64,000 bases of DNA from Flavivirga eckloniae. Lineage in GTDB: Bacteria > Bacteroidota > Bacteroidia > Flavobacteriales > Flavobacteriaceae. The stretch is taken from positions 3,487,001 to 3,551,000 of the forward strand of contig NZ_CP025791.1 in the NCBI RefSeq assembly GCF_002886045.1. The letters run 5' to 3'. The notes below the pieces were generated by a model. It searched no databases. It worked only from the letters and a program-made list of their open reading frames with translations, and was not told the origin of the DNA. The translations under genes were made by a program, and so were the position numbers. The first letter of the stretch is position 1. Each line of letters opens with the position of its first letter. Positions 58,675 to 64,000 of the stretch are shown here, piece by piece.

Positions 58675-58856
58675 TTCTTAAAACATACCTTAATTATAGA
58701 CGTAATAAAAGTTATGCTTTTTATGGGGTTAAACCATTAAACAACACTCTATGTTTTTCAACCTAAAACCAAATAAACACCTTTTCCTGTAATAATTTAT
58801 CCATTTCTGCAACGTATGGGGAAATAATACCATATTGTATTACAAAAGATTAGAAG

Positions 58857-59330
58857 GTGTCAACACAAAACGAAATTTTTTTAAAAGTCATTCATCAAAA
58901 CCAAGCTCTAATTCATAAGGTTTGCAATATCTACCGCGATACCATAGAGGATAAAGAAGACTTGTTTCAGGAAATCACGTATCAACTGTTTAGAGCCTAT
59001 CCGAAGTTTGAAGGGCGTTCAAAAATAACCACATGGATGTACAGAATTGCATTAAATACAGCCATGGCGAGTTTTAGGAAAAGCAAGGTTATAATCTCTA
59101 AAGACAAAGCAATTCCAGAAGTACCACTCGAGGAAGGTGAAGAAAGCATGAATAAGGAGCGTTTGTTTTCTGCAATCAGGCAATTAGATGATGCCGAAAA
59201 AGCTCTAGTTTCACTATACCTGGAAGGTATGGATTACTCGGAAATTGCAGATGTAATAGGGATTACTAAAAACAACGTAGGCGTACGCTTAAACAGAATT
59301 AAAAATAAAATAAAAACATTAATAAAATAA
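58857..59330 (+). CDS. RNA polymerase sigma factor, ECF type
   Basis: Sigma-70 family protein of 157 residues with only regions 2 and 4. Region 2 contains DKEDLFQEITYQLFRAYPKF, split as EDLFQEITYQLF and AYPKF, then SKITTWMYRIALNTA; region 4 contains LYLEGMDYSEIADVIGITKNN and VRLNRIKNKIK. The start is a GTG at 58857; no ATG fits. A membrane protein follows four bases after its stop, a position often held by a regulator or anti-sigma factor. Confidence 0.9.
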   Translation: MSTQNEIFLKVIHQNQALIHKVCNIYRDTIEDKEDLFQEITYQLFRAYPKFEGRSKITTWMYRIALNTAMASFRKSKVIISKDKAIPEVPLEEGEESMNKERLFSAIRQLDDAEKALVSLYLEGMDYSEIADVIGITKNNVGVRLNRIKNKIKTLIK

Positions 59331-59334
59331 GACT

Positions 59335-59883
59335 ATGGAATTAGACAACTTAAAATCAGAATACCAAAATACGGATAGTAATGACTCAAAATCGGCTAAT
59401 GAGTTAAGTAAAATGCGATGCTCTGGAAGTCATCCTGTTTTAAAGGGAATAAAAAAACAATTAATTTTTGAAAGCGTTTTATGGACTTTAATATTAATAG
59501 TGTTTTATGATTTTTTCGACGGACATCTTAGAGTTTTTTATTGGAATGTTCTCTTAATACTTTCAATTGTACTGGTGTTATTGCACAATGTTCTGGGGTT
59601 TATCGTTGTAAAAACACCAATTAATGATACAAGTATCAAAAAATCGTTAAAAAAATATTTAAGTAAAATAAAACGTTATTCCATAGCTTCTATAGTTTCC
59701 AGAGTGCTTGCGGTTACCATTTTTATGGGATTCTTAACATCTAACGTAGTTTGGAATACTCACAAGCACTGGGTGAGTTTGGTCATTTTTATAACCATGA
59801 TTATCACACAAGTTTATTTTTTAAATAAAGTGTGGAATAAACGCATTAAAAAAATTGAAAACCAAATGGAAATTTTAGGATAG
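59335..59883 (+). CDS. Membrane protein paired with the sigma factor
   Basis: Protein of 182 residues. The first 55 are hydrophilic and cytoplasmic (MELDNLKSEYQ, serine and lysine rich). Four hydrophobic segments follow at about 45-62, 68-90, 118-137 and 143-162, and the C-terminus is basic (NKRIKKIENQ). It is almost certainly co-expressed with the ECF sigma factor and could hold it at the membrane, but it lacks the zinc-finger motif of classical anti-sigma factors. Function not proven. Confidence 0.65.
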   Translation: MELDNLKSEYQNTDSNDSKSANELSKMRCSGSHPVLKGIKKQLIFESVLWTLILIVFYDFFDGHLRVFYWNVLLILSIVLVLLHNVLGFIVVKTPINDTSIKKSLKKYLSKIKRYSIASIVSRVLAVTIFMGFLTSNVVWNTHKHWVSLVIFITMIITQVYFLNKVWNKRIKKIENQMEILG

Positions 59884-59894
59884 TAATACAACAT

Positions 59895-60461
59895 TTATAC
59901 TTTATCATACCTAAAGCAATCCACAACATGATCGTTTACCATGCCCGTAGCCTGCATATGGGCATAAACGACTGTGGTGCCAACAAATTTAAAACCGCGC
60001 TTTTTTAAATCTTTACTAATAGTATCACTTAAAGGTGTATTTGCCGGAATATCTTTTAAGGTTTTAAAAGTGTTTTTTATAGGCTTACCATCCACAAAGC
60101 CCCAAATATATTTGCTAAAACTCCCAAACTCTTCTTGTATTTTCATAAAAGCCTGTGCATTGGTAACTGTAGCATTTACTTTAAGTTTGTTTCTAATAAT
60201 GCCGGTATCTTGCAAGAGCGAATCCATCTTATTCTGGTTGTAATTAGCAATCTTTTTGTAATCGAAATTATCAAAAGCCTTTCTGAAGTTTTCGCGTTTT
60301 CTTAAAACGGTAATCCAGCTTAATCCGGCTTGAAATGTTTCTAAAATTAAAAACTCGAAAAGCGTGTCGTCATCATAAACTGGGGTACCCCATTCTTCAT
60401 CGTGATAAGCTTCATATAAGTCATCTCCAACACACCACTGGCATCTGTTTTTTTTGTTCAT
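59895..60461 (-). CDS. tag: DNA-3-methyladenine glycosylase I
   Basis: Alkylation-repair glycosylase of 188 residues. Family features are RCQWCVGDDLYEAYHDEEWG at the N-terminus with a zinc-ligand Cys and His, LILETFQAGLSWITVLRKRENF, RNKLKV, then GFKFVGTTVVYAHMQATGMVNDH, given here as FKFVGTTVVYAHMQATG and NDHVVDCF, with the other zinc ligands. The length and order match TagI. It converges on the sigma-factor unit with only 11 bases between. Confidence 0.95.
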   Translation of the reverse strand: MNKKNRCQWCVGDDLYEAYHDEEWGTPVYDDDTLFEFLILETFQAGLSWITVLRKRENFRKAFDNFDYKKIANYNQNKMDSLLQDTGIIRNKLKVNATVTNAQAFMKIQEEFGSFSKYIWGFVDGKPIKNTFKTLKDIPANTPLSDTISKDLKKRGFKFVGTTVVYAHMQATGMVNDHVVDCFRYDKV

Positions 60462-60528
60462 AAATTTGAGTTGTAAGGTTTAACGTAAAAGTATGACAAA
60501 AATCATCTTAAATAAAAAATCAAGGTGC

Positions 60529-60536
60529 TAATTTTG
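60529..60536 (+). promoter_or_regulatory. -7 element before the thioredoxin-like gene
   Basis: TAATTTTG matches TAnnTTTG, 13 bases before the ATG at 60550. Confidence 0.45.
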
Positions 60537-60549
60537 TTGCCTACATTAA

Positions 60550-61176
60550 ATGAAGATTATGGATACAGTTATAAAAAATAGTTTAGATAGAAGTATGTCG
60601 TATCAAGCTTATAGAAACTTGGTTACACAATTAGTTGAAGAAAACTCTAATACAGGAAATGAAAAGACAGAAGCTTTAGCTGAATATACTAAACTTAATG
60701 ATCGACGCATGAAGCGTTGGGATAAGACTGTAAAGGTAACCGATGAAACTTTAAGTAGAATTGAGGCATTTAGAGAGCCCATAACCTGGTTGGTAATTAC
60801 TGAAAGTTGGTGTGGAGATGCAGCACACATACTACCAGTTATGAATAAAGTGGCCGGGTTAAACGGTAATATCGATTTTAAAGTAGTACTTCGTGATGAA
60901 AATCCTGAACTAATGGATGCTTTTTTAACCAACGGTAATAAGGCTATTCCTAAACTAATTATGTTAGATAATAGCACGGGAGATGTTTTACAAACCTATG
61001 GGCCACGACCAAGCGAGGCAACTAACTATGTTAGTAGGTTTAAGGCAAAACATGGAAAGTTAACTCCAGAATTTAAGGAAGATTTACAGCACTGGTATAA
61101 TACCAACAAGGGACAAAATATTATAAACGATCTAACCGAAATACTTTGCGAGTTAGAACCCTCTATTTGCCAATAA
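60550..61176 (+). CDS. Thioredoxin-like family protein
   Basis: Cytoplasmic protein of 208 residues with a thioredoxin fold (thioredoxin_9-like) in its middle: WLVITESWCGDAAHILPVMN, then IDFKVVLRDENPELMDAFL, the cis-proline segment AIPKLIML and YGPRPSEA. The active site is WCGDA, with a single cysteine instead of CxxC, so ordinary disulfide exchange is unlikely; monothiol or peroxidase-linked chemistry is possible. The 3' end overlaps the converging TonB-like gene by 14 bases. A second ATG at codon 4 is an alternative start. Confidence 0.8.
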   Translation: MKIMDTVIKNSLDRSMSYQAYRNLVTQLVEENSNTGNEKTEALAEYTKLNDRRMKRWDKTVKVTDETLSRIEAFREPITWLVITESWCGDAAHILPVMNKVAGLNGNIDFKVVLRDENPELMDAFLTNGNKAIPKLIMLDNSTGDVLQTYGPRPSEATNYVSRFKAKHGKLTPEFKEDLQHWYNTNKGQNIINDLTEILCELEPSICQ

Positions 61177-61915
61177 AATAAAATGTAATAGACCCTAATT
61201 GAGTTTTCTTAGTTGGGTCTTCGCTAAATCGCGATTCTTTAGCGTATTCTAGTGCGTGTTCTATAAGGCATTCGTTGCTAGAAGTAGAAGAGGTGTTTAC
61301 GTAAGCTTCTATTACATTCCCTGTATCGTTAACGGTAATATTAATAATTATTTTACCGTCTACTTCACATAGATAAATAGGAATTGGTATGTGACGTTTT
61401 TCTCTGTTAGCCAGCGAAAAACTAATCGTACTTTTATTATTGTTGTTATCCCCTAGTTGTTTCTTTAATAAGTCATTCACTTTGCTAAACGACGATAACT
61501 CTTTTTCGTCTACTTTAGTATTTTCAGAACCCTCATATGACTTAGTATAAGATTCTGTGTTCTCTGGTGTATTACTGGATTTTGGCACGTAATCTTCGGG
61601 TGGCGCAATAGGTTTAAAAGCTTCTGCAAAGTGTTTGTTATTAGCTTCGTTAAAGGCTTGGTTTGTTTCTGCTTTGCTTGCGTTTAACTTTTCTAAAGCC
61701 TCTAGAATTTTAACTTCCTCTTCAGTTAATTCTTCTTCTGGTTCTATTTCATAATAGCTTTCCGAAGCAAATTTGTCTTGCTTTTTAAGGCTTAAATTAA
61801 AAACAGATAGAATTACCGTTCCTGAAAGGAAGAAGGTAATCAATAGGGCTTTATGTTGATCTGTTAGGTGCAAATCGTGTGTGTTAGAGAAAATTGTTCG
61901 CTTAATATACGGCAA
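61163..61915 (-). CDS. TonB-like periplasm-spanning protein
   Basis: Protein of 250 residues. A single N-terminal transmembrane segment lies at about 24-42 (LLITFFLSGTVILSVFNL). A glutamate-rich, then proline/asparagine/serine-rich flexible spacer follows (about 55-165). The C-terminal domain of about 85 residues (IPIYLCEVDGKIIINITV, GNVIEAYVN, ALEYAKESRFSED, GSITFYFIG) has the TonB C-terminal-like fold. This is the layout of an energy transducer or of related Bacteroidota anchors. No exbB/exbD genes are beside it. It precedes nothing in its operon and follows truB at a distance of 122 bases. Confidence 0.72.
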   Translation of the reverse strand: MPYIKRTIFSNTHDLHLTDQHKALLITFFLSGTVILSVFNLSLKKQDKFASESYYEIEPEEELTEEEVKILEALEKLNASKAETNQAFNEANNKHFAEAFKPIAPPEDYVPKSSNTPENTESYTKSYEGSENTKVDEKELSSFSKVNDLLKKQLGDNNNNKSTISFSLANREKRHIPIPIYLCEVDGKIIINITVNDTGNVIEAYVNTSSTSSNECLIEHALEYAKESRFSEDPTKKTQLGSITFYFIGK

Positions 61916-62037
61916 AATACGCTAAAAAGTTTAGAATAACCTAAAATCTATGAAAATTGATGTTTTTTTAATATGGTGCAAAGTGTTATAGTTAAACACT
62001 TTAGGGGGTATTTCCTAAAGTTTTGGTCAACAATTAT

Positions 62038-62754
62038 TTACAAAGAAAGATTTTCAATAAAGGATTCAATGGAGGTGGCATTGGCTACATCAAAATCTCC
62101 AATTTTAGTACGTCTTAATGCCGATAAGTGGGCGCCAGAATCTAGTGCTTTTCCAAAGTCGTTTGCTAAAGAACGAATGTAAGTGCCTTTACTACAAACT
62201 ACTCTAAATTCAATATGTATTGCCCCTGTACTGGGTGCAGTCGAAGTGTCGATTTTTGTGATTTCAAATTCAGAAATATTCACTGTCCTTGGTTTAATAT
62301 CAACATGTTCACCGGCTCTGGCAAATTCATATAACCGTTTTCCATCTTTTTTTAATGCAGAAAAAACAGGAGGATATTGTTGAATATCTCCAATAAATTG
62401 TTTGGTTGTGTTATAAATTAACGTTTCGGTAATATGATCGGTAGGGAATGTGTCATTTATTTCGGTTTCTAAATCGTAAGATGGCGTGGTGCTACCTATA
62501 ACAAATGTGCCCGTATACTCTTTAACTTGCCCTTGAAAGGTGTCAATTTGTTTGGTCATCTTGCCCGTGCAAATAACCAATAAGCCAGTAGCTAATGGGT
62601 CGAGAGTACCAGCATGGCCTACCTTTATTTTTTTTATGTTAAAAGCCTGCCGGATTTCCCAACGCAACTTATTAACCACCTGAAAAGAAGTCCAGTTTAA
62701 AGGTTTGTCTATTAAAAGAACCTGTCCGGAGAGGTAATCTTCTTTAGAAATCAT
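62038..62754 (-). CDS. truB: tRNA pseudouridine(55) synthase
   Basis: Enzyme of 238 residues making pseudouridine 55 in the T-loop of tRNAs. LLIDKPLNWTSFQVVNKLR opens the catalytic domain; KVGHAGTLDPLATGLLVIC carries the catalytic Asp. Further blocks are GQVKEYTGTFVIGSTTPSYD, split as KEYTGTFVIG and TTPSYD, and CSKGTYIRSLANDFG. The C-terminal PUA extension is short, as usual for bacteria of this group. Its ATG lies one base after the uppP stop, so the two are co-transcribed. Confidence 0.96.
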   Translation of the reverse strand: MISKEDYLSGQVLLIDKPLNWTSFQVVNKLRWEIRQAFNIKKIKVGHAGTLDPLATGLLVICTGKMTKQIDTFQGQVKEYTGTFVIGSTTPSYDLETEINDTFPTDHITETLIYNTTKQFIGDIQQYPPVFSALKKDGKRLYEFARAGEHVDIKPRTVNISEFEITKIDTSTAPSTGAIHIEFRVVCSKGTYIRSLANDFGKALDSGAHLSALRRTKIGDFDVANATSIESFIENLSL

Positions 62755-62755
62755 T

Positions 62756-63553
62756 CTATGAATTTAAAAATGAAAATATAATAGCAATAACCCCAACAAT
62801 AATACAGTAAATAGCAAAATAGCTTAGCTTACTTCTTTTTACCAATGCAATCATCCATGTACAAGCAAAAAGCCCGGCAATAAAAGCAGCTATAAAACCA
62901 ACGGATAACGGTAAAAAGTTGTGGCTCGCATAAGTTAAATCACCACTCATAACATCCTTTGCGATTTTTCCAAAAATTAAAGGGACTACCATTAAAAACG
63001 AAAAACGAGCTGCTTTAGTTTTGTCGTTACCTAATAAAACAGATGTAGAAATAGTAGCGCCAGAACGCGAAATACCCGGAAGCATGGCAATGGCTTGAGA
63101 AATTCCAATAATAAACGCATTTGTAAAAGATACTTTTTTGTTGGTGTCTTTGGCTTTATCGGCCAGGAAAAGTAGAATTGCCGTTACAATAAGCATGCAT
63201 CCTACGAGTAAAATATTACCTCCAAAAAGTTGTTCCAGTTGATCCTCAAAAAATAAGCCTATAATAACAGCCGGAATCATCGATACTACGATTTTAGAAA
63301 CGAACTGTAAATCTTCGTTCCATTCAAACTTAAGTATGCCTTTAATAATAACCAAGATATCCTTTCTAAAAACAACAATAGTACTTAAAGCAGTTGCAAA
63401 GTGAAGCACCACAGTAAAAAGTAAGCTTTCTTCTGGAATTGAATTATCGCCAAGAATGGCTTTTCCAAGCTCTAAATGACCACTTGACGAAACAGGTAAG
63501 AATTCTGTAAGTCCTTGAATAATGCCTAAAATGATTGCGTTTATTATATCCAT
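62756..63553 (-). CDS. uppP: Undecaprenyl-diphosphatase
   Basis: Inner-membrane enzyme of 265 residues that regenerates undecaprenyl phosphate for cell-wall and polysaccharide synthesis. Active-site segments are QGLTEFLPVSSSGHLELG near the N-terminus and LPGISRSGATISTS in the middle; about eight hydrophobic helices are visible. BacA/UppP length and spacing are normal. A minus-strand TATTTTTG at 63565-63558, five bases before the ATG, could be a -7 element and would make the transcript almost leaderless. Confidence 0.95.
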   Translation of the reverse strand: MDIINAIILGIIQGLTEFLPVSSSGHLELGKAILGDNSIPEESLLFTVVLHFATALSTIVVFRKDILVIIKGILKFEWNEDLQFVSKIVVSMIPAVIIGLFFEDQLEQLFGGNILLVGCMLIVTAILLFLADKAKDTNKKVSFTNAFIIGISQAIAMLPGISRSGATISTSVLLGNDKTKAARFSFLMVVPLIFGKIAKDVMSGDLTYASHNFLPLSVGFIAAFIAGLFACTWMIALVKRSKLSYFAIYCIIVGVIAIIFSFLNS

Positions 63554-63742
63554 GGCGCAAAAATATTAAAATTGATATATAAATAACTTCTTATTAATTA
63601 AAGTTTAATTATTTAAATGAAATCGATTCTCAACGAAAATAGAAAACAGGATAGACTACAGAGATAATGAGCACAAAGTAGAAGCGTCAGGTGCAACTTC
63701 GAAGCATGCAGCATTTAAAGACATAATTGCTATTTTAGACAT

Positions 63743-64000
63743 GTGAAAATAATATTGGCACCAGATAAGTTTAAAGGCTCTTTAACAGGAATCCAATTTT
63801 GTAATGCTGTTGAAGAAGGCATAAAGGATATAATTCCATCGGCAGAAATAGTTAAGTTGCCATTAGCCGATGGCGGCGATGGTACTACAGCCATATTAGA
63901 ATATCATTTAAAAGGTAAACGAATAAGTGTAACCGTACATGATCCGTTGTTTAGACCGATTAGAGCCACTTACCTTTTTATGGAATCTGTTAAAACAGCA
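63743..64000 (+). CDS. Glycerate kinase, N-terminal part
   Basis: A frame opening with GTG at 63743 runs to the window edge (86 codons). The start VKIILAPDKFKGSLTG and the block KLPLADGGDGTTAILEYH are diagnostic of the GlxK/GarK glycerate kinase family, which phosphorylates D-glycerate. Only about one quarter of the protein is present. It is divergent from uppP; the 189 bases between contain no recognised gene apart from a 16-codon ORF that I do not support. Confidence 0.88.
   Translation, partial: MKIILAPDKFKGSLTGIQFCNAVEEGIKDIIPSAEIVKLPLADGGDGTTAILEYHLKGKRISVTVHDPLFRPIRATYLFMESVKTA

Noticed and set aside
63613-63668. 16-codon ORF between uppP and glycerate kinase
   Set aside because: Too short, no promoter or recognised motif, and no support beyond an ATG.
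1-64000. tRNA and rRNA genes
   Set aside because: Looked for T-loop (GGTTCRAATCC-like) and acceptor-stem pairs and rRNA motifs; nothing convincing was found.

Overview
The window reads as an ordinary chromosome segment of a low-GC member of the Flavobacteriaceae (Bacteroidota). Supporting evidence: the adjacent gliding genes gldE and gldD next to mutY and ssb; several SusC/CirA-type TonB-dependent receptors; a protein with a type IX secretion C-terminal signal; a bacterial geranylgeranylglyceryl-phosphate synthase homologue; bL21 with a long lysine/alanine-rich tail; and promoters of the Bacteroidota form TTTG-N19-TAnnTTTG (best example before rplU). Shine-Dalgarno motifs are essentially absent, so starts were chosen from family alignment memory, signal peptides and spacing.

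Layout. 1-12.8 kb: partial large surface protein, exonuclease III, OmpA lipoprotein, Tas-like reductase, hybrid kinase, RNase G, a 30-residue basic protein, HU, mutY, ssb, gldE and gldD. 12.8-15.6 kb: a small accessory insert with a secreted sialate-O-acetylesterase-like protein, bounded on the right by an 81-bp duplicate of the 3' end of gldD. 15.7-24.2 kb: membrane proteins, an HMA lipoprotein, rplU-rpmA, then a TonB receptor plus phytase pair. 24.3-30.1 kb is the most irregular part: a 309-bp MITE-like element, an NlpC-like lipoprotein, a frameshifted S46 peptidase, an XRE regulator with an operator-like palindrome, a 110-nt nested inverted repeat, an unknown ORF and a solitary Vsr-type nuclease. 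30.2-36.1 kb: a TonB receptor divergent from a LytTR two-component pair, then ahcY. 36.2-43.5 kb: a tightly packed run (phosphopantetheinyl transferase, GGGP synthase, thiamine-binding protein, PnuC/PnuT transporter, NadR-type kinase, DUF4301, ArfB), followed by a TPP riboswitch in front of a TonB receptor, which suggests a thiamine uptake module. The second MITE copy follows in inverted orientation. 44-50.6 kb: greA with an attenuator-like leader, HIT protein, sensor kinase, flavin reductase, an SSB-tailed DUF3127 protein, AtoE-type transporter and aat. 50.7-55.7 kb: a Crp/Fnr regulator with nearby palindrome, exported FAH-fold protein, outer-membrane protein, AraC regulator and two small soluble or exported proteins. 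55.8-58.7 kb: a SIR2-TPR protein built on eleven near-identical 132-bp repeats. 58.9-64 kb: sigma factor plus membrane partner, tag, thioredoxin-like protein, TonB-like protein, truB, uppP and the start of a glycerate kinase.

The best candidate for an undescribed system is the SIR2-TPR gene (55984-58674). It has the architecture expected of a NAD-consuming anti-phage effector with a repeat-based sensor, and a 40-codon membrane-peptide ORF lies just upstream. The nested hairpin at 28429-28538, the greA leader, the MITE pair and the gldD duplication are the best non-coding observations. All identifications are from reading the sequence; no database search was run.
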